Of a stretch of DNA of 64,000 nt, positions 28,438 through 36,856 are shown in pieces. The stretch spans positions 62,001-126,000 of the forward strand of contig JAISTQ010000054.1 in the NCBI GenBank assembly GCA_031272505.1. Direction: 5' to 3'. Source of the DNA: Propionibacteriaceae bacterium (GTDB taxonomy: Bacteria > Actinomycetota > Actinomycetes > Propionibacteriales > Propionibacteriaceae). Every line of letters begins with the position of its first letter. The first letter of the stretch is position 1. Both the position numbers and the translations under genes were made by a program. The notes beneath the pieces are model-generated. The model was not told the DNA's origin. It saw only the letters and a list, made by a program, of their open reading frames with translations, and made no database searches.

Positions 28438-29544
28438 TCAGATGTGTTGCTGGGCGGTGGTGACGGAGGTGACGAGGTCTTGCCAGGAGGCGATGAACTT
28501 ATTCACCCCTTCGGTTTCCAGGAGGTCGACGACGTCGTCGTAGTCGATGCCGACGCTGGCGAGATCGTCCATCACCTGTTGGGCGTGGGGACGGAAGCTG
28601 GTGGTGGTGTCGCTGATCAGTTCGCCGGGTTCGCCGTGGTCGGCGTAGGCGGCGAGGGTGGCGCCGGGCATGGTGTTCACGCACGGTTTGGTGATCAGCT
28701 CGGAGACATAGAGCGTGTCCGGATAGGCGGGGTTCTTGACGCCAGTGGAGGCCCAGAGCGGCCGCTGCACGTTCGCCCCCTTGGCTTTCAGAGCCTCGAA
28801 GCGCGGGGTGGTGAAGACGTCCACGTATTCGGCGAAGGCCAGCCGGGCGTTCGCCACCGCCGCCTTGCCGCGCAGGGCCAGCGCCGCATCCGTCCCGATG
28901 GCTTCCAGCCGCTTGTCGATCTCGGTGTCCACCCGGGAGACGAAGAAGGACGCCACCGAATGGATGGTCGAGATGTCCCGGCCCGCCGCCAGCGCGTCCT
29001 CCAAACCGAGGATGTAGGCATCCATCACCGCGCGGTAGCGCTCCAGGGAGAAGATCAAGGTGACGTTCACGGAGATGCCCGCCGCGATGGTGCTGCGGAT
29101 CGCCGGCAGCCCGGCCTTGGTGGCGGGAATCTTGATCAGCACGTTCGGCTCGCCGACCAGTTGGCGCAGCTCGGCCGCCTGGGTGACGGTGAGGTCGGTC
29201 TCGTGCGCCAGCCCCGGCTCCACCTCGATGGAGACCCGGCCGTCATAGCCGCCGCTGCTCGCGTACACCGGGGCGAAAAGCTGGCAGGCCGCCTTCACGT
29301 CCACGCTCATCAGCCGCCGGATCACCTCGGGGATCGGCACGCCTTTCAGGGCGGCCAACTCGTCCCCATAGACGCTCAAGTCTTGGAAGGCGGCCGCGAA
29401 AATCGTGGGGTTGGTGGTGACGCCGGTGACTGAATCTTCGTTGATCAGCTCGGCCAGCTTGCCGGAGCGGAGCAGCTCGCGGGAGAGATCGTCCAGCCAG
29501 ATGGAGACGCCAGCTTGGTGCAGTTTGCGTAAACGTTCGTTCAT
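28438..29544 (-). CDS. tal: Transaldolase
   Basis: Transaldolase moves a dihydroxyacetone unit between sugar phosphates in the pentose phosphate pathway. The 368-residue length and motifs match the actinobacterial type: [13 protein letters not shown], the Schiff-base Lys in [33 protein letters not shown] and the C-terminal ASWQDLV. It stands as its own unit (leaderless-type promoter at 29552) upstream of the polyprenyl synthase on the same strand. Confidence 0.93.
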   Translation of the reverse strand: MNERLRKLHQAGVSIWLDDLSRELLRSGKLAELINEDSVTGVTTNPTIFAAAFQDLSVYGDELAALKGVPIPEVIRRLMSVDVKAACQLFAPVYASSGGYDGRVSIEVEPGLAHETDLTVTQAAELRQLVGEPNVLIKIPATKAGLPAIRSTIAAGISVNVTLIFSLERYRAVMDAYILGLEDALAAGRDISTIHSVASFFVSRVDTEIDKRLEAIGTDAALALRGKAAVANARLAFAEYVDVFTTPRFEALKAKGANVQRPLWASTGVKNPAYPDTLYVSELITKPCVNTMPGATLAAYADHGEPGELISDTTTSFRPHAQQVMDDLASVGIDYDDVVDLLETEGVNKFIASWQDLVTSVTTAQQHI

Positions 29545-29551
29545 GATTCAA

Positions 29552-29557
29552 ATCCTA
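29552..29557 (-). promoter_or_regulatory. -10 hexamer of a leaderless transaldolase promoter
   Basis: TAGGAT on the minus strand ends 7 nt before the ATG. It abuts the short MITE-like derivative at 29562. Confidence 0.45.
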
Positions 29558-29561
29558 GAGT

Positions 29562-29617
29562 AAGAGTTGATTCAGAAGGCGGGTTCGTAGCGTGGAAGCG
29601 AATTATGCGTCAACTCT
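29562..29617. mobile_element. Deleted derivative of the 165-bp MITE-like element
   Basis: The first 35 bp (AAGAGTTGATTCAGAAGGC and on) match the left end of the element at 10967 at about 31 positions, and the right end (GCGTCAACTCT) is a diverged version of the other end. Only about 56 bp remain, so most of the interior has been lost. It lies between the divergent transaldolase and amidase genes. Confidence 0.55.
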
Positions 29618-29635
29618 AGGTGGCATGATTGGAAC

Positions 29636-31027
29636 ATGGACTTGCATGAGTTGGGTGCCGTGGATCTCGCCCAAGCAGTGCGGAAGCGGGAAGTCTCCGC
29701 TCGGGAGGTGGCCGAGCACACGCTGCGCCGGGCGGAGGCGGCTAGCTCGCAACTCGGCGCGTTTACGGTACTGGCTCCCGATCTGGCGCTTGCCCAGGCT
29801 GACGAGATCGACCGGCAGTTGGCGCGCGGCGCGGCCCCGGACGCACAGCAAGCCCCCTTCCTGGGGGTGCCCTGCCCGATCAAAGACTTGACGCCGGTGG
29901 CCGGCCTGCCCTACCAGCGCGGCAGCATCGCGCATCTGGGGGAAGTGGCCGAAGTGGATGACGACATCGTCGGCTGGCTGCGCGCGGCGGGCACGCTGAT
30001 GGTGGGCAAGACCAACACCCCGGAGTTCGGGCTGCCGTGCTACACCGAGCCCGATCCGGCGATCGCCCCACCCGCGCGCACCCCTTACGATCCAAGCCGC
30101 ACCGCGGGCGGCTCCTCCGGGGGAGCGGCGGTGGCGGTGGCGAGCCAGATCGTCCCCATCGCGCATGGTTCGGACGGCGGCGGCTCGATCCGGATTCCGG
30201 CCTCCTGCTGTGGCCTGGTGGGGCTGAAGGCCTCGCGCGGGAGAGTTCCCAACGGCATGAACCTGCCCGGTCCGGCGTTCACCACCGACGGGGTGCTGAC
30301 CCGGACAGTCAAAGACACGCAGGCCGCCTTCGCGGTGCTGAGCCGCCAGCGCGGCCGCGGTGACACCATCCAGGGCAGCCAAACGCGCTCCCTGGCCCGT
30401 CCGCGGCGGGTCGGCGTGTTGACACAGCCGATCATCGCCGAAGCCCCGGTCCATCCGGACTGTTTGGACGCGGTGACGATCACCGCCATCAGGTTGGAGG
30501 AGTTGGGTTGCGAGGTCACCGACGCCCCGGTGCCGTTCCCCGTCGAGCAGTGGGACGCCTTCGCGGCGCTCTGGGCGGTGGGGGCGCTCGCCGAGCCGCT
30601 CACGCCCGCGCAGGAGGAACAGATCCGTCCGCTCACCCGCTGGCTCCGCGACGAAGGCCGCAAGTATTCCGGGCTGGAGCTGATGCAAGCCTGGGGCGCC
30701 GCCCAGCAGACCGCCCGCGACGTGCACACCGCGTGGGAGAGCTTCGACGTCATCCTCACCCCGACGCTGGCCCAGCCGCCCGTCCAGCCCGAAGCGCTGC
30801 GCGATGACACCGACCCGGCGGCCGACTTCGCCGCGCAGACCCGATTCACGCCTTGGACGTCGTTATATAATTTATGCGGACTTCCGGCCATTTCGCTTCC
30901 GCTGCACACTACCAGGATCGATGGGGTGACCCTCCCCATCGGGGTGATGCTCGGAGCCCACTGGGGGGCCGATGAGTTGCTGCTCGGGATTGCGGCATGT
31001 TTGGAAGAGGAGTTTTCCAATGAGTGA
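29636..31027 (+). CDS. Amidase signature family hydrolase
   Basis: The 463-residue protein hydrolyses an amide of unknown identity. The Ser-cisSer-Lys triad is visible: Lys in VPCPIKDL, Ser in GGSSGGAAVAVA and the nucleophile Ser in DGGGSIRIPASCCGLVGLK. It is not placed with gatC or gatB, so a GatA role in tRNA amidation is not favoured. A CATGAT box 6 nt before the ATG suggests a leaderless start. Its 3' end overlaps the next gene by 8 nt (ATGAGTGA), implying coupled expression with the PstS-like protein. Confidence 0.88.
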   Translation: MDLHELGAVDLAQAVRKREVSAREVAEHTLRRAEAASSQLGAFTVLAPDLALAQADEIDRQLARGAAPDAQQAPFLGVPCPIKDLTPVAGLPYQRGSIAHLGEVAEVDDDIVGWLRAAGTLMVGKTNTPEFGLPCYTEPDPAIAPPARTPYDPSRTAGGSSGGAAVAVASQIVPIAHGSDGGGSIRIPASCCGLVGLKASRGRVPNGMNLPGPAFTTDGVLTRTVKDTQAAFAVLSRQRGRGDTIQGSQTRSLARPRRVGVLTQPIIAEAPVHPDCLDAVTITAIRLEELGCEVTDAPVPFPVEQWDAFAALWAVGALAEPLTPAQEEQIRPLTRWLRDEGRKYSGLELMQAWGAAQQTARDVHTAWESFDVILTPTLAQPPVQPEALRDDTDPAADFAAQTRFTPWTSLYNLCGLPAISLPLHTTRIDGVTLPIGVMLGAHWGADELLLGIAACLEEEFSNE

Positions 31028-32540
31028 GTTCGCCCCACCCACAACCGAGGGCCCGCGCGACGTTCCGTCACGGGCCCGGTATTACGTATTGACGACGCTG
31101 TTCGCCTTTTTGGTGCTGCCCTTGGGCGCCGCAATGGCGGGCTCTTTGGCGGTGCTCGTCGCCAATTCGCAGCCAGCCGTCACCATCTGCTATGTGGTGC
31201 CCATCGCGCTGGTGGCGGGCCTCTTTTGGGCGTTTTGGGGAGGGAGGTATCCGCAGCCCGACACCTGGTTCGCCCGGCTGGCCCCGCTCACCATCTCCTG
31301 CGCCTGGTTCATCGTGTCCTACCTGGTGCCCGCCTGGCTCATCGGCGCGGGCTCGGAAGCGTTCAGCTACACCGCTTGGATCTCGGTCCCGTGGCTGCCC
31401 GCCAGTTTCTTCCTGGCGTTAACTGGCACCGAATCCGCTTGGCCGATCCTGATCGGCACCTACTTCGCGGTCTCCGCGCTCGCCTATATCATCGCCAACC
31501 TGCTTCGTGCGGCCGAGTTCCGCAAGCGGATCGGCTGGCTGTGGACGGCCTTGATCGCGGCGGTGCTGACGGGGGCGGTCGTCTATGTGATGTCCCCGGC
31601 GGTGCAGGGCGTGGTGCTGGAAGACGACGAAACGGTGGACAAAGTCACCGACAGCCTGCTGATCGACGAATACCGTCCGTTCGGCTACCCCCAATCGAAG
31701 ATCGTCCAGCCGGACACCCCCGCCAGCTTGCAGATCACCAGCGATTTCCCGGTCCTGGACGGGGCGACGGCCTTCTATCCGGTGTATTCGGCGGTCGCGA
31801 ACGCCACCTACGTGCCGCCGTCCACCGAAGCGAACGCGCTGCGGGCTTTCACCGACAATTTCGTGATTTGCCGCACCACCCCATATGCCTTCGAGTATTT
31901 GATTGACGGCAAAGTGGACGTGATCTTCACCTTCGCGCCCTCGGCGGAGCAGGCGGCGGCGGCCGAAGCCGCGGGCAAGCAGCTCACCTTGACGCCGATC
32001 GGCCAGGAGGCGTTCGTCTTCTTCGTCAACTCCGGCAATCTCGTCGATTCGCTCACCGTCGCGCAGGCCCGCGACATCTACACCGGCAAGCTCACCAACT
32101 GGAACCAGCTCGGCGGCCAGGATATGGAGATCCAGGCGTTCCAGCGGGAGGCGGGCTCCGGCTCGCAGACAATCATGCTCTCCGCGGTGATGCAGGGCGA
32201 GCAGATGATGCCGGCACCACGGGAACGCATCGAGGTGGCGATGGCCGGGATGGCCAACAAGGTGGCCGACTACCGCAACTACTACGGCGCGGTCGGCTAC
32301 TCCTTCCGCTGGTATCTCGAACACATGCACGACAACCCGCAGCTCAAGCTGCTGAAGATGGACGGCGTGGCGCCCGATACGGCGATGATCGCCAACGGCA
32401 CTTACCCGCTGACGGTGCCCTTCTATGCGATCACCGCGGGAACCACCAACGCCAACACCCAAAAACTCATCGATTGGCTGGTCTCCGACGAGGGGCAAGC
32501 TCTGATCGAGAAGGTGGGCTACGTGGGGATCAATCCCTAA
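31020..32540 (+). CDS. Membrane-anchored PstS-like solute-binding protein (six-helix N-terminal domain)
   Basis: The 506-residue protein begins with about six predicted membrane helices (residues ~23-187), followed by an extracellular PBP-like domain. That domain resembles phosphate-binding PstS: AQARDIYTGKLTNWNQLGG, FQREAGSGSQT and DWLVSDEGQALIEKVGYVGI. An ordinary PstS is a secreted lipoprotein; here the binding domain is built onto a polytopic membrane domain with no lipobox. No pstCAB genes are nearby. It may be a sensor or a self-contained binding/transport protein (inference). The ATG at 31020 overlaps the amidase end and follows GAAGAGGAG; the upstream start at 30972 lies inside the amidase gene. 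Confidence 0.8.
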   Translation: MSEFAPPTTEGPRDVPSRARYYVLTTLFAFLVLPLGAAMAGSLAVLVANSQPAVTICYVVPIALVAGLFWAFWGGRYPQPDTWFARLAPLTISCAWFIVSYLVPAWLIGAGSEAFSYTAWISVPWLPASFFLALTGTESAWPILIGTYFAVSALAYIIANLLRAAEFRKRIGWLWTALIAAVLTGAVVYVMSPAVQGVVLEDDETVDKVTDSLLIDEYRPFGYPQSKIVQPDTPASLQITSDFPVLDGATAFYPVYSAVANATYVPPSTEANALRAFTDNFVICRTTPYAFEYLIDGKVDVIFTFAPSAEQAAAAEAAGKQLTLTPIGQEAFVFFVNSGNLVDSLTVAQARDIYTGKLTNWNQLGGQDMEIQAFQREAGSGSQTIMLSAVMQGEQMMPAPRERIEVAMAGMANKVADYRNYYGAVGYSFRWYLEHMHDNPQLKLLKMDGVAPDTAMIANGTYPLTVPFYAITAGTTNANTQKLIDWLVSDEGQALIEKVGYVGINP

Positions 32541-32549
32541 GAATCACTC

Positions 32550-33875
32550 TTAGTCGTCGGAATCGTCGGTGAAGACGTCCGGGATGCCGTCCAGGTTGGC
32601 GTCCACCGCCTCCCGGGAGGCGATGTCGCGATAGTGGCGATTCCGGGAGGCCAGGATGGCGCCGCCGATCAGCGCGGAGAGCACCGAGGCGGTGATCACC
32701 GCCACTTTGCCGATGTCCTCGTAGTCCGGGTGGAGCGCCTCGAAGCTGATCTGGTTGACCAGCAGCGCCACCGTGAACCCGACTCCGCCCACCACGGCCA
32801 GGCCGAACACGTCAATCCACTTGATGTCCGGATCGAGGTTGGCGTTGCGCAGCCGGGTGACCAGCCACGTCGAGCCAAAGATGCCGATCGCCTTGCCCAC
32901 CGGCAGGCCGATGATGATGCCCAGGCCGATGGTGGACGTCAATGAACTCTGCAGGTGCTCCCAGCCGCCGAAGGCCACTCCGGCGGTGAAGAAGGCGAAC
33001 ACCGGGGCCGCAAACCCGGCGGAGATCGGACGCACCTTGTCTTCCATGGATTGCGCCAGCCCGGCGCCTTGGCCGTTGGAGCCGACCGGCACCAGGAAGC
33101 CGAGCACCACGCCGGAGATGGTGGCGTGGATGCCGGAGTTGAAGAAGAGCGCCCAAGTGATGACGGCCAGGATCGTCAAAACAATCGTGGAAAGGACGCG
33201 GTAGCGCCGGATGAACTGCCTCCCGAACTGCACCAGCAAGCAGAACCCGGCCATCGGAATCAGCGAGAGGCCGAGGAAGCCCAGATGCAGATCGGTGGCG
33301 TAGGCGATGGCGATGATGGCGATGCCGATCAGATCGTCGGTGACGGCCAAAGTGAGCAGGAAGGTGCGCATCGCCGCGGGCAGGTGGGAGCCGATCACGG
33401 CCAGCACCCCCACCGCGAAAGCGATGTCGGTGGCCACCGGGACGGCCCAGCCGCGCAAGGCCGCCGCGTCATTCCAGTTGATCGCGATATAGATGATCGC
33501 GGGCCCGGCCACCCCGCCGAAAGCCGCCACAATCGGGACGATGGCGGTGCGCGGATCGTGTAGGTCTCCGGCGACGAACTCGCGTTTGAGCTCCAGGCCG
33601 ACCAGGAAGAAGAAGATGGCCAGCAGCCCGTCAGCGGCGAACTCGCCGACCGTCAGGTGCAGCTTCAGCCCGAGCAGATCCCATTCGATCAGGTGGAAAT
33701 CGCGCACCCCGAAGTAGAAGTCGGGCCAGACGTTGGCGATGGTCATCGCGATCACCGCCGCGCCCAGCAGCAGCAGCCCCGAAGTCGTCTCCCGCTCCAA
33801 GATCCTGGAGACGCGCGAAGTCTCCCGCCAACTCCCGCGCGAGAGGGTGGGCTTCGGAGACGTCGGATGACTCAT
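32550..33875 (-). CDS. nhaA: Na+/H+ antiporter NhaA
   Basis: NhaA exports Na+ (or Li+) in exchange for protons. The 441-residue protein has 11-12 predicted helices, the FFFLVGLELKREFV segment and the paired Asp site in TLAVTDDLIGIAIIAIAYA (equivalent to Asp163/Asp164 of E. coli). N- and C-terminal hydrophilic extensions are longer than in E. coli, and the C-terminus is acidic. It converges with the PstS-like gene with a 9-bp gap. Confidence 0.93.
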   Translation of the reverse strand: MSHPTSPKPTLSRGSWRETSRVSRILERETTSGLLLLGAAVIAMTIANVWPDFYFGVRDFHLIEWDLLGLKLHLTVGEFAADGLLAIFFFLVGLELKREFVAGDLHDPRTAIVPIVAAFGGVAGPAIIYIAINWNDAAALRGWAVPVATDIAFAVGVLAVIGSHLPAAMRTFLLTLAVTDDLIGIAIIAIAYATDLHLGFLGLSLIPMAGFCLLVQFGRQFIRRYRVLSTIVLTILAVITWALFFNSGIHATISGVVLGFLVPVGSNGQGAGLAQSMEDKVRPISAGFAAPVFAFFTAGVAFGGWEHLQSSLTSTIGLGIIIGLPVGKAIGIFGSTWLVTRLRNANLDPDIKWIDVFGLAVVGGVGFTVALLVNQISFEALHPDYEDIGKVAVITASVLSALIGGAILASRNRHYRDIASREAVDANLDGIPDVFTDDSDD

Positions 33876-33882
33876 GAGAGCA

Positions 33883-33888
33883 ATGGTA
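33883..33888 (-). promoter_or_regulatory. -10 hexamer of a leaderless nhaA promoter
   Basis: TACCAT on the minus strand ends 7 nt before the nhaA ATG. Confidence 0.5.
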
Positions 33889-33913
33889 ACCCCAGATTGT
33901 TACGGCTGGGCGG

Positions 33914-35803
33914 TTACCAGATCTTCACCCGCTGCTCGGCCGGCAGCCAGAGCGCGTCGGATTCCGTCAAGGCGAAGGCGGCATAGAAGGCGTCGAGGTT
34001 CCGCACCACCTGGTTGCAGCGGAATTCGTCGGGGGAGTGCGGATCGGTGGCGATCTGGGTGGCCAACGCCTCGTCGCGGCGCTTGCACTGCCAGGAGAGC
34101 GCCCAGGCGTAGAAGAAAAGCTGCTGGGCGGAGACGCTGGGGTTGCCGTCGGCGAGCTGCCAGGCTAGATAGGCGATGCCGAGGCCGCCGAGGTCGCCGA
34201 TGTTCTCGCCCAGGGTGAGTTCGCCGTTCACGTGGGTGTCGGGCAGTTGGGCGGGGGCGAGCGCGTCATATTGGCCCACCAACGCGGCGGTGCGCGCTTC
34301 GAAGGCCTCCCGGTCGGCGGGCGTCCACCAGTCGCGCAGCGCGCCGGTGCCGTCGAAGGTGGAGCCTTGATCGTCAAACCCGTGGCCGATCTCATGGCCG
34401 ATGATCGCGCCGATGGAGCCGTAGTTTTCGGCGTCTGCGGCCGTCACATCGAAGAAAGGCGGCTGCAGGATCGCCGCCGGGAAGACGATCTCGTTGCGCA
34501 GCGGATGGTAGTAGGCGTTGACGGTCTGCGGGGTCATCAGCCACTCCCACTTGCGGATCGGCTGGCCCAGTTTGCTCAGCTCGTCCGCCCAGAAGAACTC
34601 GGAGGCCCGCAGCGCGTTGCCGACCAGGTCGTCACGCTTGATTTCCAGCCCGGTGTAGTCGAACCAGCGATCCGGGTAGCCGATCTTCGGGGTGAACTGC
34701 TCCAGCTTGCGCAGCGCCTCCGCCTTCGTTTCCGCGCCCATCCAATCCAGCTCGGTGATCGAGATGCGGTAGGCCTCGATGAGGTTGGCGACCAGCGCGT
34801 CCATCCGGGCTTTCGCGTCCGGCGGGAAGTGCTTGGCCACATAGAGCTTGCCGACGGCCTCGCCGAGGGTGTCCTCGACCAGCGCCACCCCGCGCTTCCA
34901 ACGCGGCTTGATCTCCGGGGTGCCGTTCAGCACCGTGCCATAGAAGCGGAATTGCTCGTTGACCAGTTCGTCGGGCAGCAGCGAGGCCAACCCCGAGGTG
35001 GCCGCCCAGCGCGCCCAGAGCTTCCACTCGTCCAAACGCGCGGCGGTGAGCAGCCCGGCCAACGCGGTGAAATAGGACGGCATCGCGTTGACGAAAACGC
35101 CCTCCAAAGGCACCCCGGCAGCTTCGAACAGCGGCGACCAATCGAACCCGCCGCAGGATTCGACGAGGTCTGCGAACGTCATCGGGTTGTACATTTTGCG
35201 CATGTCGCGGGTGGTGACTTTGTCCCAGTGGTTTGCGGCCACCTGCGTCTCCAAGGCGATGATCGGCTCGGCGGCGGTGGCAATCATGGTGGCGACGTGG
35301 TGGCGGTATTCGGCGAGGATCTCGGCGTGCTGCTCCAGCCGGTAGTACTCCTCGTCGGGCAGGCCGATGCCGGATTGCTCCAGGAAGAGGATGTAGGTGG
35401 ACGGATCAGCCGGATCGGATTCCACATCCATCGCCATCGGGGAGCCGGTGCCCCGGCGGATCGACCGGCCAAAGTAGGCGAGCAATTCTTCGATGGAGGT
35501 GATGGCGTCGATTTCGTCCAACAGCGGCTGCAGCGGGGCCAAGCCCAGCGCGGCCACCCGTTCGGTGTCCATGAAGGAGGCGTAGAGGTCTTCCACCTTG
35601 GCGGCCTCCGAGCCCGGCTCCGAGCCCGAGAGCGAGGTGACGATCTCCTTGATCGCCGCCTCGGAATCATCCGAGAGTTTCACGAAGATGCCAGCCGAAG
35701 CGCGATCCGGCGCGATCTCGGCGGTGGCCAGCCACTTTCCGTTGACGTGGCGGAACAGGTCGTCCTGCGGGCGGATGGCGGGATCTAAATCGTAAGCAGT
35801 CAC
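33914..35803 (-). CDS. M13 family zinc metallopeptidase (PepO/neprilysin-like)
   Basis: The 629-residue enzyme belongs to the neprilysin family, which cleaves short peptides. The zinc site is HEIGH in IIGHEIGHGFDDQGS (about residue 464), the third ligand Glu lies in GENIGDLGGL (about 533), and NAYYHPLRNEIVFPAAIL is the substrate-backbone motif. No signal peptide or N-terminal helix is seen, so it is probably cytosolic or exported by an unrecognised route. The GTG start follows a TAGACT box by 6 nt; this box overlaps the korB stop codon. Confidence 0.92.
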   Translation of the reverse strand: MTAYDLDPAIRPQDDLFRHVNGKWLATAEIAPDRASAGIFVKLSDDSEAAIKEIVTSLSGSEPGSEAAKVEDLYASFMDTERVAALGLAPLQPLLDEIDAITSIEELLAYFGRSIRRGTGSPMAMDVESDPADPSTYILFLEQSGIGLPDEEYYRLEQHAEILAEYRHHVATMIATAAEPIIALETQVAANHWDKVTTRDMRKMYNPMTFADLVESCGGFDWSPLFEAAGVPLEGVFVNAMPSYFTALAGLLTAARLDEWKLWARWAATSGLASLLPDELVNEQFRFYGTVLNGTPEIKPRWKRGVALVEDTLGEAVGKLYVAKHFPPDAKARMDALVANLIEAYRISITELDWMGAETKAEALRKLEQFTPKIGYPDRWFDYTGLEIKRDDLVGNALRASEFFWADELSKLGQPIRKWEWLMTPQTVNAYYHPLRNEIVFPAAILQPPFFDVTAADAENYGSIGAIIGHEIGHGFDDQGSTFDGTGALRDWWTPADREAFEARTAALVGQYDALAPAQLPDTHVNGELTLGENIGDLGGLGIAYLAWQLADGNPSVSAQQLFFYAWALSWQCKRRDEALATQIATDPHSPDEFRCNQVVRNLDAFYAAFALTESDALWLPAEQRVKIW

Positions 35804-35809
35804 CCGCTC

Positions 35810-35815
35810 AGTCTA
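35810..35815 (-). promoter_or_regulatory. -10 hexamer of a leaderless M13 peptidase promoter
   Basis: TAGACT on the minus strand ends 6 nt before the GTG start and overlaps the TAG stop codon of korB. Confidence 0.5.
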
Positions 35816-36856
35816 CGACACCGTCCAGGTGTCGCGACCGGTAATGTACTCCTGCAGCGAATCCAGTGAGGAGACGGTGCCCGCCGTCTGGTCGCGGACC
35901 TGCTCGTCATAGGTGGGACGGGCGACGTCGCGGAAGACGCCGATGGTGGCTTGCCGCAGCACCCCGATGTCGGTGAGCCGGGAAAGCTCGAAGGCCAGCG
36001 ACGGATCTTCGCGGTAAGCGTCGTGGACGACGACCTTCTTCTTGCCCACGTCGGTGACCCGCGCCACACCCAGGGAGCCATCCTTGCCGCGCACCACGCC
36101 GAGCGAGCCATCCGGGCCGAAGATGATCGGCTCGCCGTGGCGCAACTCGATCAGGTTCGCCTCCGGGCCCTTGAGCGCGTCAAAAGCGCCGGTGTTGTAG
36201 ATCTGGCAGTTCTGATAGATCTCCACCAGGGCGGCGCCGGGCGTCTGCACCGCGCGGGTGAGCGTCTCGGTGAGGTGGGCGCGATTCGAATCGATGGTGC
36301 GGGCCACGAAGGAGGCCTCCGCGCCGAGCGCCAGCGACACCGCGTTGAACGGCACCTCCACCGTGCCCTTCGGGGACGATTTCGTCACCTTGCCCAGCTC
36401 CGAAGTGGGGGAGTACTGGCCTTTCGTCAAGCCGTAGATGCGGTTGTTGAACAGCATGATGGTGATGTTCACGTTGCGGCGCAGCGCGTGGATCAGGTGG
36501 TTGCCGCCAATCGAGAGCGCGTCGCCGTCACCGGTGACCACCCAAACCGCCAGATCCGGCCGGGAGACCGCGATGCCGGAAGCGATCGCCGGCGCCCGCC
36601 CGTGGATAGTGTGCATCCCGTAGGTGTCCAGGTAGTAGGGGAAACGCGAGGAGCAGCCGATGCCGGAGACGATCACGATGTTCTCCTGCTTGATCTCCAG
36701 CTCGGGCAGGATGCCCTGGAAGGTGGAGAGGATGGCGTAATCGCCGCAGCCGGGGCACCATTTCACCTCTTGGTTGGAGACGAAATCCGCGCGCTGGTAG
36801 GGCTTTTCGACGTGGGGCACATGATCAAGCCCGTGGAAATCCGTGGCTTCGCTCAT
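35813..36856 (-). CDS. korB: 2-Oxoacid:ferredoxin oxidoreductase beta subunit
   Basis: KorB binds thiamine diphosphate and, with KorA, decarboxylates 2-oxoglutarate (or a related 2-oxoacid) to the CoA ester while reducing ferredoxin. The 347-residue protein shows the cluster Cys motif KWCPGCGDYAIL, GIGCSSRFPYY and the TPP/Mg motif VVTGDGDALSIGGNH followed by NNRIYGLTKGQYSPTS. A 4-nt overlap joins it to korA. In mycobacteria this pair replaces 2-oxoglutarate dehydrogenase under low oxygen; substrate here is inferred. Confidence 0.92.
   Translation of the reverse strand: MSEATDFHGLDHVPHVEKPYQRADFVSNQEVKWCPGCGDYAILSTFQGILPELEIKQENIVIVSGIGCSSRFPYYLDTYGMHTIHGRAPAIASGIAVSRPDLAVWVVTGDGDALSIGGNHLIHALRRNVNITIMLFNNRIYGLTKGQYSPTSELGKVTKSSPKGTVEVPFNAVSLALGAEASFVARTIDSNRAHLTETLTRAVQTPGAALVEIYQNCQIYNTGAFDALKGPEANLIELRHGEPIIFGPDGSLGVVRGKDGSLGVARVTDVGKKKVVVHDAYREDPSLAFELSRLTDIGVLRQATIGVFRDVARPTYDEQVRDQTAGTVSSLDSLQEYITGRDTWTVS

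Noticed and set aside
29636..31027. Amidase as GatA of the tRNA amidotransferase
   Set aside because: gatB and gatC are not adjacent and the gene is coupled to a PstS-like protein instead.
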